A stretch of 64,000 nucleotides of DNA, taken from positions 186,001-250,000 of the forward strand of contig JAQTIF010000002.1 of the NCBI GenBank assembly GCA_029433525.1. Direction: 5' to 3'. The notes under the pieces are model-generated. The model saw nothing but the letters and a program-made list of their open reading frames with translations. It was not told the origin of the DNA and searched no databases. The DNA is from Enterobacteriaceae bacterium ESL0689 (GTDB lineage: Bacteria; Pseudomonadota; Gammaproteobacteria; Enterobacterales; Enterobacteriaceae). Below, piece after piece: positions 19,650 through 28,266 of this stretch. A program made the translations under genes and the position numbers. Numbering within the stretch: position 1 is the first letter of the stretch; every line of letters starts with the position of its first letter.

Positions 19650-21383
19650 GTGAAATCACAGAGAAAACTACGCCGCCGTGAGGTGATGGCAGAGGTGTCT
19701 CTGCCCGACAGCCTGCCACCGTTATTGCGACGTCTGTATGCCAGTCGTGGGGTGAAGAGTGCACAAGAACTGGAACGTAGTGTTAAGGGCATGTTGTCGT
19801 GGACACAGCTGACGGGCATCGAAAAAGCACTGGCATTACTGTATGACGCTTTTCAGCAACAATGGCATATTGTTATCGTCGGTGATTTTGATGCCGATGG
19901 TGCCACCAGCACCGCCCTGAGCGTACTGGCATTGCAGGCGCTGGGCTACAAAAATGTCTCTTATCTGGTACCGAACCGTTTTGACGATGGTTATGGTTTG
20001 AGCCCTGAAGTGGTCGACCAGGCCCATAACCGTGGCGCACAGATGATTATGACCGTCGATAATGGCATCTCATCACATGCCGGTGTTGAGCGGGCCAGTG
20101 AGCTATCGATTCCGGTACTGATTACCGATCATCATTTACCGGGCGAAACAGTGCCCGCGGCAGCGGCAATCATCAATCCGAATCTGCGTGATTGTGATTT
20201 TCCGTCAAAATCGCTCGCCGGTGTCGGCGTGGCATTCTATCTGATGCTGGCGCTGCGTGCTTTCCTGCGTGATAAAAACTGGTTTGCCAGCCAGGGGATC
20301 ACGGAACCTAATCTGGCTGAATTTCTCGATCTGGTCGCACTGGGAACCGTTGCCGATGTAGTGCCGCTGGATACCAATAACCGGATCCTCACCTGGCAGG
20401 GATTAAGTCGGATCAGAGCGGAAAAGTGCCGCCCGGGGATTAAGGCGTTGCTGGAAGTCGCCAGACGAGATCCGCATAGACTGGTAGCCAGCGATCTGGG
20501 CTTCGCGCTGGGGCCCCGGCTGAATGCGGCGGGCAGGCTGGATGATATGTCTGTCGGTGTGGCGTTGCTGCTGTGCGATAACATTGGTGAAGCGCGCATG
20601 CTGGCGAACGAACTGGATGCCCTCAATCAGACCCGCAAAGAGATAGAACAGGGCATGCAGGCTGAGGCGTTATCACTATGTCAGCAGCTTGAACGCCGCG
20701 AAAACACCCTGCCAGCAGGGTTGGCTATCTATCATGCTCAGTGGCATCAGGGGGTGGTCGGTATTCTGGCCTCGCGGATCAAAGAGCGTTTTCATCGCCC
20801 GGTGATTGCCTTTGCCCCTTCTGGCGACGGGCTGTTAAAAGGATCCGGGCGCTCTGTTCCTGGGCTGCATATGCGCGATCTCCTCGAACGCCTTGATACG
20901 CTCAATCCGGGGTTAATAATAAAATTTGGCGGCCATGCGATGGCGGCGGGATTATCGCTGGAAGAGGCGCGCTTTGATCAATTTCAGCACTGTTTTGCCG
21001 CGCTGGTCAGCGAGTGGCTGGACCCGGCGTTGCTGAAAGGGGAAGTGGTGTCTGATGGCTCACTGCAAGCGGCGGATCTGAACATCGAAGTGGCTCATAT
21101 GCTACGGGAAGCGGGGCCGTGGGGACAAATGTTCCCGGAGCCGCTGTTTGATGGCCGTTTTCGCCTGTTGCAGCAACGCCTGGTGGGGGAACGTCATCTC
21201 AAGGTGCTGGTCGAACCGGTGGAGGGCGGGCCGTTACTGGATGGCATCGCGTTTAATGTCGATACCACGCTCTGGCCTGATCAGAGCGTGCGCGAAGTCA
21301 CGCTGGTGTATAAACTCGATATCAATGAGTTTCGTGGACAATGTGCGCTGCAATTGATCATCGACCATCTGTGGCCAGATTAA
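19650..21383 (+). CDS. recJ: Single-stranded-DNA-specific 5'-3' exonuclease RecJ
   Basis: Degrades 5' ends in RecF-pathway recombination, mismatch repair and base-excision repair. The DHH phosphoesterase motifs are intact: VGDFDADGATSTALS, TVDNGISSH, TDHHLPG and the C-terminal DHHA1 motif KFGGHAMAAGLSL. 577 residues, as in E. coli. The start is GTG at 19650, only 5 bp after the dsbC stop, matching the known arrangement in which recJ has a weak start and is poorly expressed. Confidence 0.96.
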   Translation: MKSQRKLRRREVMAEVSLPDSLPPLLRRLYASRGVKSAQELERSVKGMLSWTQLTGIEKALALLYDAFQQQWHIVIVGDFDADGATSTALSVLALQALGYKNVSYLVPNRFDDGYGLSPEVVDQAHNRGAQMIMTVDNGISSHAGVERASELSIPVLITDHHLPGETVPAAAAIINPNLRDCDFPSKSLAGVGVAFYLMLALRAFLRDKNWFASQGITEPNLAEFLDLVALGTVADVVPLDTNNRILTWQGLSRIRAEKCRPGIKALLEVARRDPHRLVASDLGFALGPRLNAAGRLDDMSVGVALLLCDNIGEARMLANELDALNQTRKEIEQGMQAEALSLCQQLERRENTLPAGLAIYHAQWHQGVVGILASRIKERFHRPVIAFAPSGDGLLKGSGRSVPGLHMRDLLERLDTLNPGLIIKFGGHAMAAGLSLEEARFDQFQHCFAALVSEWLDPALLKGEVVSDGSLQAADLNIEVAHMLREAGPWGQMFPEPLFDGRFRLLQQRLVGERHLKVLVEPVEGGPLLDGIAFNVDTTLWPDQSVREVTLVYKLDINEFRGQCALQLIIDHLWPD

Positions 21384-21468
21384 CAACTTTGTATAAATAA
21401 GGGTGCAGATCCGGTAGAATTTCACTCTTATTTCCGTTTTTTGACTAATCCATTAAAAGAAACCGATC

Positions 21469-22567
21469 ATGTTTGAAATAAATCCGGTAAAAAACCGTAT
21501 TGAGGATCTCACTGAACGCGCTGCTGTTCTCAGGGGGTATCTTTGACTACGATGCGAAGAAAGAACGTTTAGAAGAGGTCAGCGCCGAACTGGAGCAGCC
21601 CGATGTCTGGAACAGCCCTGAGCGGGCACAAGCGCTCGGCAAAGAGCGCGCTTCCCTGGAGACTATCGTCACTACTTTTGATCATCTTGCTCAGGGGCTG
21701 GAAGATGTTTCCGGATTACTGGAGCTGGCTATCGAAGCCGACGACGAAGAAACTTTCAACGAAGCTATTGCTGAACTGGATAGCCTGGAAGAGAAACTGG
21801 CGCAACTTGAATTTCGCCGCATGTTCTCCGGTGAATATGACAGTGCCGATTGTTATCTCGATATTCAGGCCGGTTCGGGGGGAACTGAAGCGCAGGACTG
21901 GGCCAGTATGCTGGAGCGCATGTATCTTCGCTGGGCAGAGGGTCGCGGTTTCAAAACTGAAATTATCGAAGAATCCGAAGGTGAAGTGGCAGGCATTAAA
22001 TCGGTGACCATTAAAATCACCGGAGATTACGCCTATGGCTGGTTACGTACCGAAACTGGCGTTCATCGCCTGGTACGCAAGAGCCCCTTTGACTCCGGTG
22101 GTCGCCGTCACACATCCTTTAGTTCTGCATTTGTCTATCCCGAAGTGGACGACGACATTGATATTGAGATCAACCCAGCGGATTTGCGGATTGACGTTTA
22201 CCGTGCCTCGGGTGCCGGGGGACAGCACGTTAACCGTACCGAGTCTGCGGTACGTATTACCCACGTTCCCACCGGGATAGTGACTCAGTGTCAGAATGAT
22301 CGCTCGCAGCACAAAAATAAAGACCAGGCCATGAAGCAGTTGAAAGCGAAACTGTATGAACTGGAAATGCAGAAAAAAAATGCCGAAAAGCAAGCGGTAG
22401 AAGAGAATAAATCTGATATTGGCTGGGGCAGTCAGATCCGTTCTTATGTCCTGGATGATTCCCGTATCAAAGATCTGCGTACCGGGGTGGAAACCCGCAA
22501 CACTCAGGCAGTGCTGGACGGCAGTCTGGATCAATTTATCGAAGCAAGTTTAAAAGCAGGGTTATGA
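21469..22567 (+). CDS. prfB: Peptide chain release factor 2 (programmed +1 frameshift)
   Basis: RF2 reads UAA and UGA stop codons. Translation starts at the ATG at 21469 ([14 protein letters not shown]), reaches an in-frame TGA at 21544 after 25 codons, and must shift +1 to continue as [12 protein letters not shown]. The complete protein has the SPF stop-recognition tripeptide (in RKSPFDSGG) and the GGQ hydrolysis motif ([12 protein letters not shown]). A naive frame call starting at 21500 would miss the true N-terminus. It lies 9 bp upstream of lysS, forming the prfB-lysS operon. Confidence 0.96.
21532..21547 (+). promoter_or_regulatory. RF2 autoregulatory frameshift site
   Basis: The internal Shine-Dalgarno-like AGGGGG, a 3-base spacer (TAT), then slippery CTT followed by TGA C, is the classical prfB site. 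Low RF2 slows termination at UGA and favours the +1 shift, giving autogenous control. Confidence 0.95.
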
Positions 22568-22576
22568 GGAGCAAAC

Positions 22577-24094
22577 ATGTCTGAACAACACCGGCAGGGC
22601 GATGACACAGCAATTGACCTGAATAATGAACTACAAAACCGGCGTGAAAAGCTGGCACAGTTACGTGAACAAGGTATTCCGTTTCCGAACGATTTTCGCC
22701 GTGATCATACCTCTGACCAGCTGCACACCGATTTTGACGACAAAGACAGTGCGCAACTTGAGGCGCTGAATATTGAGGTTTCCGTGGCCGGTCGCATGAT
22801 GACGCGCCGTATTATGGGAAAAGCCTCATTCGTAACACTACAGGATGTTGGCGGACGTATTCAGCTATATGTTGCCCGTGACGATTTAGCGCAAGGTGTT
22901 TATCAGGATCAGTTTAAAAAGTGGGATCTTGGCGACATCATTGGCGCCAAAGGGAAACTCTTCAAAACCAAAACTGGCGAACTGACTATTCACTGCAGCG
23001 AACTGCGCCTGCTGACCAAAGCACTGCGTCCCCTGCCGGATAAATTTCATGGTTTGCAGGATCAGGAAGCGCGCTATCGTCAGCGTTACCTCGATCTGAT
23101 TGCCAATGACGAGTCGCGCCACACTTTTAAAGTACGCTCGCGCATTCTGGCCGCTATCCGTAAATTCATGGTGGATCGTGATTTTATGGAAGTGGAAACC
23201 CCGATGATGCAGGTTATCCCAGGAGGGGCCTCTGCGCGTCCGTTTATCACCCATCATAATGCGCTGGATCTGGATATGTATCTGCGTATCGCGCCGGAGC
23301 TTTATCTCAAGCGGCTGGTGGTCGGGGGATTTGAACGGGTGTTTGAGATCAATCGTAACTTCCGTAATGAAGGGATCTCTGTCCGCCATAATCCTGAATT
23401 TACCATGATGGAACTGTATATGGCATATGCAGACTATAAGGATTTAATCGAACTGACAGAATCATTATTCCGGACAATTGCACAGGAAGTTCTGGGCAAA
23501 ACAGAAGTGCCTTATGGTGATGCGGTCTTTGATTTTGGTCAGCCATTTGAAAAGCTGACGATGCGCGAGGCGATCAAAAAATATCGTCCGCAAACCAATA
23601 TGGTTGATCTGGATAACTTTAATGCCGCAAAAGCGATTGCTGACGAGATCGGCATTAAAGTAGAAAAAAGCTGGGGATTGGGCCGTATCGTAACTGAAAT
23701 ATTTGAGGAAGTGGCAGAAGCGCATCTGATTCAGCCGACGTTTATCACCGAATATCCTGCGGAAGTCTCGCCACTGGCGCGTCGTAATGATCAAAACCCG
23801 GAAATTACGGATCGCTTTGAATTCTTTATCGGTGGCCGTGAAATTGGTAATGGTTTCAGCGAACTGAATGATGCGGAAGATCAGGCTCAGCGTTTCCAGC
23901 AACAGGTGAACGCGAAAGCGGCCGGTGATGATGAAGCGATGTTCTATGACGAAGACTACGTGACGGCACTGGAACACGGCCTGCCACCCACCGCAGGTTT
24001 AGGTGTTGGTATTGACCGGATGGTGATGTTGTTTACTAACAGCCATACTATTCGTGATGTTATCCTGTTCCCGGTGATGCGTCCGGTAAAATAA
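22577..24094 (+). CDS. lysS: Lysyl-tRNA synthetase
   Basis: Class II aminoacyl-tRNA synthetase charging tRNA-Lys. 505 residues, as in E. coli. It has an N-terminal OB-fold anticodon-binding domain, then class II motif 2 ([20 protein letters not shown]) and motif 3 ([14 protein letters not shown]). It is co-transcribed with prfB across 9 bp and is followed by tRNA-Gly rather than the genes found after lysS in E. coli. Confidence 0.97.
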   Translation: MSEQHRQGDDTAIDLNNELQNRREKLAQLREQGIPFPNDFRRDHTSDQLHTDFDDKDSAQLEALNIEVSVAGRMMTRRIMGKASFVTLQDVGGRIQLYVARDDLAQGVYQDQFKKWDLGDIIGAKGKLFKTKTGELTIHCSELRLLTKALRPLPDKFHGLQDQEARYRQRYLDLIANDESRHTFKVRSRILAAIRKFMVDRDFMEVETPMMQVIPGGASARPFITHHNALDLDMYLRIAPELYLKRLVVGGFERVFEINRNFRNEGISVRHNPEFTMMELYMAYADYKDLIELTESLFRTIAQEVLGKTEVPYGDAVFDFGQPFEKLTMREAIKKYRPQTNMVDLDNFNAAKAIADEIGIKVEKSWGLGRIVTEIFEEVAEAHLIQPTFITEYPAEVSPLARRNDQNPEITDRFEFFIGGREIGNGFSELNDAEDQAQRFQQQVNAKAAGDDEAMFYDEDYVTALEHGLPPTAGLGVGIDRMVMLFTNSHTIRDVILFPVMRPVK

Positions 24095-24162
24095 TTACCG
24101 TCACAACGGAGGATGACGATCAGCTAACGGTTTATTTTATCAGCAATTAGCATCCTCCCCCC

Positions 24163-24190
24163 TTGTAAGACGATGCGCAAGGTTTATAAT
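24163..24190 (+). promoter_or_regulatory. Promoter of the tRNA-Gly gene
   Basis: TTGTAA (24163-24168) and a perfect TATAAT (24185-24190) are spaced 16 bp apart. The -10 element ends 16 bp before the first tRNA base. The GC-rich CTGCGCAT after the -10 looks like a stringent discriminator. Confidence 0.8.
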
Positions 24191-24206
24191 CTCTGCGCAT
24201 CTTAAA

Positions 24207-24280
24207 GCGGGCGTAGTTCAATGGTAGAACGAGAGCTTCCCAAGCTCTATACGAGGGTTCGATTCCCTTCGCCCGCTCCA
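24207..24280 (+). tRNA. glyU: tRNA-Gly (anticodon CCC)
   Basis: A 74-base cloverleaf with encoded CCA. The acceptor stem GCGGGCG pairs with CGCCCGC, the D-arm begins GTTCAATGGTAGAAC, the anticodon stem AGAGC/GCTCT encloses TTCCCAA (anticodon CCC), and the T-arm is GAGGGTTCGATTCCCTT. It reads GGG codons. It appears identical or nearly so to E. coli glyU. An IS3 remnant begins about 190 bp downstream, but no duplicate of the tRNA 3' end is visible, so it is not obviously an island attachment site. Confidence 0.97.
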
Positions 24281-24466
24281 TTTTCAACTCTCCAGAACTC
24301 CACATAATTCAACTATCTCATGATTTAACGGTTTTTTTTGCATTTATTTGTCAACTGAACTCAACCCGGATTACCCCAAATCAATCTATGATGTTGTATA
24401 GAAATGTGTAAAGAATTTCTTATACACTCTAAAGCTATACACACAAGGAAATTTCAGAGCCCTCAG

Positions 24467-24997
24467 TGTCAGGATAGTTGTCACCCCCTCTGAAAAATCA
24501 GTCTGAGGGCATGGAGTGACAAATGAAACGTATTTCCCCTGAACGTAAAGCAGCGATACTGGCTAAATTATTGCCCCCCTACAACATGTCGGTTTCCACT
24601 GTTGCACAAATGGAAGGAATATCCGAAGCTACCCTCTGTAACTGGCGTAATCAGGCCAAATCAGAGGGGAAGCCCGTGCCCGGCGCAGAGAAAACAACCG
24701 ACCAGTGGTCAGCAGAAGCACGCTTTGCCGTGATAGTCGAAACCGCCACACTCAGTGAGGCTGAAGTGGCAGAATACTGCCGTAAAAAAGGCCTTTATCC
24801 GGAACAGATTATTCAGTGGAAGCAGGCTTTTTTACAGACTTCCGCACCGGAAGATAAAGCAGCCCTGAAGCAGAGCCAGAAAGAGATTAAACAACTGAAG
24901 AGAGAGCTGGTGCGTAAGGAGAAAGCTCTGGCGGAGGCGGCAGCGATACTGGTACTGCGAAAAAAGCTCAGGGATTACTACGGGGAAACGGACGGGG
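24467..24997 (+). mobile_element. IS3-family insertion sequence remnant (left part only)
   Basis: Contains the orfA gene and a leader of about 55 bp. The probable left end is near TGTCAGGATAGTTGTCACCC at 24467, by analogy with elements carrying this orfA; the exact base is uncertain. The right part with orfB is absent, cut at IS256 copy B at 24998, and no orfB relic is found beyond copy B. IS256 insertion and later deletion or inversion explain the loss. Confidence 0.7.
24523..24997 (+). pseudogene. IS3-family transposase OrfA, truncated
   Basis: About 158 residues survive: N-terminal helix-turn-helix (KAAILAKLLPPYNMSVSTVA, then MEGISEATLCNWRNQAKSEG), a second HTH-like segment (LSEAEVAEYCRKKGLYPEQI) and a C-terminal coiled-coil leucine zipper (KQSQKEIKQLKRELVRKEKA). 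The frame runs into IS256 copy B and stops at 25035 after foreign residues. Without orfB no functional OrfAB transposase can form. Confidence 0.88.
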
Positions 24998-26306
24998 GAG
25001 CCTGTAATTTAAATTGTGTATCTGCCTGTTTTTGATATCTTCACTGCAACAACAGAGGCAGGTAAATTATGGACGAAAAAAAACTCAGAACACTGGCAAC
25101 TGAACTGGCCAAAAACCTGAAAACTGAAGCTGACCTCAGTCAGTTTACCCGGATGCTAACGAAGCTGACCGTCGAAACAGCGCTCAATGCAATGCGGAGT
25201 TAACTGAGCACCTCGGGTATGATAAAAACACCAGAAAATCAGGCACAAATACCCGCAATGGCTACTCGTCTAAAACCCTGCTTTGCGACGATGGCCAGAT
25301 TGAAATCAGTACGCCACGTGACCGCGAAAATACCTTTGAACCTCAGCTTATTAAGAAGAACCAGACCCGTATCACACAGATGGACAGCCAGATTTTGTCC
25401 CTGTATGCCAGAGGCATGACCATACGTGAAATCGTTGATACATTTAAGGAAATGTATGATGCGGATGTATCACCCACTCTGATATCTAAAGTCACTGATG
25501 CGGTAAAAGAACAGGTTATCGAATGGCAAAATCGCCCGCTGGATGCCCTGTATCCCATTGTTTACCTTGACTGTATTTTCATAAAAGTCCGTCATAATGG
25601 CAGCGTGATTAACAAAGCCGTGTTCCTCGCGCTGGGTATTAATACCTCAGGTCATAAGGAACTGCCGGGTATGTGGCTGGCCGAAAACGAAGGGGCAAAA
25701 TTCTGGCTCAGTGTCCTGACAGAGCTGAAAAACCGGGGTCCTGATTGCCTGTGTGGACGGCCTGAAGGGCTTTCCGGATGCCATCAACAGTGTTTACCCG
25801 CAGACCCATGTCCAGTTGTGCATCATTCACATGGTACGCAACAGTCTGAAATACGTATCGTGGAAGGACTACAAAGCCGTTACTGGCGGGCTGAAAGCGG
25901 TGTATCAGGCCGCCACAGAGGAAGCGGCACTGATGGCACTGGATAAGTTTGCCAGCGAATGGGATGAGAAATACCCACAAATCAGTAAGAGCTGGCGTGC
26001 GCACTGGGAAAATCTCAATACGTTCTTCGGTTATCCGCCCGATATCCGCAAAGTCATCTACACCACCAATGCCATTGAATCGCTGAACAGTGTGATCCGT
26101 CAGGCGATAAAGAAACGAAAGATGTTCCCGACAGACGACTCGGTACGGAAAGTGATTTATCTGGCAATCCAGTCAGCCTCAAAAAAATGGAGTATGCCGA
26201 TCCAGAACTGGCGACTGGCAATGAGTCGTTTTATTATTGAGTTTGGTGATCGCCTGAGCGGGCACCTTTAATACGGTGGCAGTTACACAGAATGATTTAC
26301 AGAGTC
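24998..26306 (+). mobile_element. IS256-family element copy B, full length
   Basis: About 1.31 kb. The left end GAGCCTGTAATTTAAATTG and right end GAATGATTTACAGAGTC form imperfect terminal inverted repeats (about 19 of 25 positions match over CTGTAA to CTGCC). The left flank (GGACGGGG, within the IS3 remnant) and right flank (AAAAATGT, the ygfZ side) differ, so no target duplication surrounds this copy. That fits recombination with copy A rather than simple insertion. Confidence 0.9.
25069..26271 (+). pseudogene. IS256/mutator-family transposase, copy B (two frameshifts)
   Basis: Starts at ATG 25069 (MDEKKLRTLATELAK) with GGCAGGT upstream. The AATGC duplication at 25186-25195 shifts the frame, giving a stop after NAMRS. 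An 11-bp deletion after ELKNRG at about 25738 breaks the frame again. The C-terminus through RFIIEFGDRLSGHL is intact. Conserved transposase segments VYLDCIF, CVDGLKGFPDAINSVYP and NAIESLNSVIRQAIKKRK are otherwise unchanged. Confidence 0.92.
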
Positions 26307-26434
26307 AAAAATGTGTTGTATGCCGTTGATGTACTTTCTGCTATTGCTTGTCGCATTAATGAAAAGCACTTGCATTACCTTCAGGCTCTTTTACCATTAG
26401 GCACACTTTGCGCTCAACGCTTCAGGATATGATT

Positions 26435-27418
26435 ATGGCTTTTACCTCTTTTTCCTCGTCTCAGCCCTCGCCTTCGGCCCATCTGCCTCTCACCTTAATG
26501 CGCCTGGATGACTGGGCACTGGCGACCATAAGCGGCCCGGATGATGAAAAATATTTACAGGGACAAGTGACTGCCGATATTCCTGCCCTGAGCGAGGATC
26601 AGCACCTGCTCGCCGCGCACTGTGACGCCAAAGGAAAAATGTGGAGCAATCTGCGGCTGTTCCGTCGTCAGGGAGGATTCGCCTGGCTGGAGCGCCGCAA
26701 TCTGCGGGAAATACAGTTAGCCGAACTCAAAAAATATGCTGTCTTTTCTAAGGTCACGATTGCCGCTGATGATGAACATATCCTGCTCGGCGTAGCGGGT
26801 CTGCAGGCGCGGAATGCCCTCGCGCCGTTGTTTCGCCAGCTTCCAGACTCTGATAAACCGCTGGTCACTGACGGAGCCACCAGTTTGTTATGGTTCGACG
26901 CACCGCAGGAGCGTTTTCTGCTGGTCACCGATGCGCCAACCGCTGAGCGGGTACACAGCGCGTTACATGGCCAGGCGCAGATAAAAACCAGTGCCCAGTG
27001 GCTGGCGTTAGATATCGAAGCGGGGTTGCCGATCATCGATGATGTCAATAGTGGGCAATTTCTCCCACAAGCTACTAATTTGCAGGCACTGGGTGGGATC
27101 AGTTTTAAAAAGGGCTGCTATACCGGACAAGAGATGGTTGCCCGCGCGAAATTTCGCGGTGCCAATAAGCGGGCGTTATGGTCGCTGATCGGTCATGCTG
27201 ATCGTCTTCCCGCCCCCGGAGAAGCGCTGGAGTTAAAAACCGGAGAGAACTGGCGTCGTACCGGCACCGTACTGGCAGCGGTACAACGGGATGACGGACA
27301 TCTGATTCTGCAGGCTGTTATGAGCCGTGATATCGCACCGGAGAGCCAGTTTCGTGTCTGTGATGATGCCGGTGAATTGCGTATCACCCCGCTGTCCTAC
27401 TCCCTGCCGACAGATTAA
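26435..27418 (+). CDS. ygfZ: tRNA-modifying/Fe-S cluster maintenance protein YgfZ
   Basis: Folate-binding GcvT-like protein that supports certain Fe-S enzymes such as MiaB. The signature [17 protein letters not shown] with its essential cysteine is intact. I start at the ATG at 26435 ([10 protein letters not shown]), 327 residues, with AGGAT upstream; the frame could begin at 26408 but that adds unlike residues. Only 128 bp separate it from the right end of IS copy B. In E. coli the neighbour on that side is sdhE, now about 10 kb away. Confidence 0.94.
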   Translation: MAFTSFSSSQPSPSAHLPLTLMRLDDWALATISGPDDEKYLQGQVTADIPALSEDQHLLAAHCDAKGKMWSNLRLFRRQGGFAWLERRNLREIQLAELKKYAVFSKVTIAADDEHILLGVAGLQARNALAPLFRQLPDSDKPLVTDGATSLLWFDAPQERFLLVTDAPTAERVHSALHGQAQIKTSAQWLALDIEAGLPIIDDVNSGQFLPQATNLQALGGISFKKGCYTGQEMVARAKFRGANKRALWSLIGHADRLPAPGEALELKTGENWRRTGTVLAAVQRDDGHLILQAVMSRDIAPESQFRVCDDAGELRITPLSYSLPTD

Positions 27419-27449
27419 GAGTCTGGCCTCAGTGTACACGGCAAAACGC

Positions 27450-28109
27450 TTAAAGCGGCCCGACATACAGATAGATTGCCAGAAAATGGCAGATGCTTCC
27501 CCCCAGCACAAAACCATGCCAGATGGCATGGTTGTAAGGGATCCGCTTGCAGACATAAAAAATAACCCCCAGTGAATAAATCACCCCACCTGCCGCCAGT
27601 AAGATCACCCCACCGCTTGCCAGCTTTATCGTCAGCTGATAGATAACAATCAACGACAGCCAGCCCATCAGAAGATAGGTCGCCAGAGAGAGGGTTTTAA
27701 AACGATGGCCAATGGTCAGCTTAAATAAAATACCGGCCAGCGCCAGACTCCAGATGATAATCAGCAGCACCCGCGCCAGGGTTGAATTGAGTCCCACCAG
27801 CAAAAAAGGGGTATAGGTGCCAGCAATCAACAGATAGATAGCACAATGGTCACATTTCTTCAGCCACTGTTTGGCTTTTGGGGAGGGAATTGCATGGTAG
27901 AGCGTGGAAGCCAGAAACAGCGCAATCATGCTGCTACCATACAGGGCATAACTTGTGATGGCCGCCACACTGGCGTGATGATTCGTCGCCTGTGTCAGCA
28001 GGAGAACCAGGCCGACAATGCTCAATAACAGGCCAATGCCATGAGTGACGCTGTTCGCGATCTCTTCTGCCAGCGAATAGCTGTGGCTGATTAACGGCTG
28101 GTGAACCAT
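27450..28109 (-). CDS. trhA: Hemolysin III-family membrane protein (YqfA)
   Basis: Seven-transmembrane PAQR-like protein linked in E. coli to membrane energetics. Of its 219 residues most are hydrophobic helices; the metal-site residues are visible in [11 protein letters not shown] (His) and in the C-terminal [20 protein letters not shown] (His-x3-His). It converges on ygfZ, ending 31 bp from it, as in E. coli. Confidence 0.9.
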   Translation of the reverse strand: MVHQPLISHSYSLAEEIANSVTHGIGLLLSIVGLVLLLTQATNHHASVAAITSYALYGSSMIALFLASTLYHAIPSPKAKQWLKKCDHCAIYLLIAGTYTPFLLVGLNSTLARVLLIIIWSLALAGILFKLTIGHRFKTLSLATYLLMGWLSLIVIYQLTIKLASGGVILLAAGGVIYSLGVIFYVCKRIPYNHAIWHGFVLGGSICHFLAIYLYVGPL

Positions 28110-28226
28110 ATTTATCTCCGCAAATAAATCATGCTGCCCATGCGCTTATTGAACGTAACGGAGGATCGTGTCAGTACCGCGTTATTCTCCTGAATACCCC
28201 CCGTCCGCCCGTCAATCACCACATCA

Positions 28227-28257
28227 GGGCCTGGGTTAAGATTTTAACCTCAGGCCC
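28227..28257 (-). terminator. Hairpin downstream of gcvP
   Basis: GGGCCTG and CAGGCCC form an outer stem, and GGTTAA/TTAACC an inner stem with a bulged T and a 4-base loop. It lies 10 bases past the gcvP stop. No T-run follows, so it may protect the 3' end or aid termination rather than being a textbook terminator. Confidence 0.5.
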
Positions 28258-28266
28258 GACCTGCCG

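Noticed and set aside
24207-24997. tRNA-Gly as attachment site of an integrative island
   Set aside because: No integrase gene and no second copy of the tRNA 3' end were seen; the downstream DNA is explained by IS elements.
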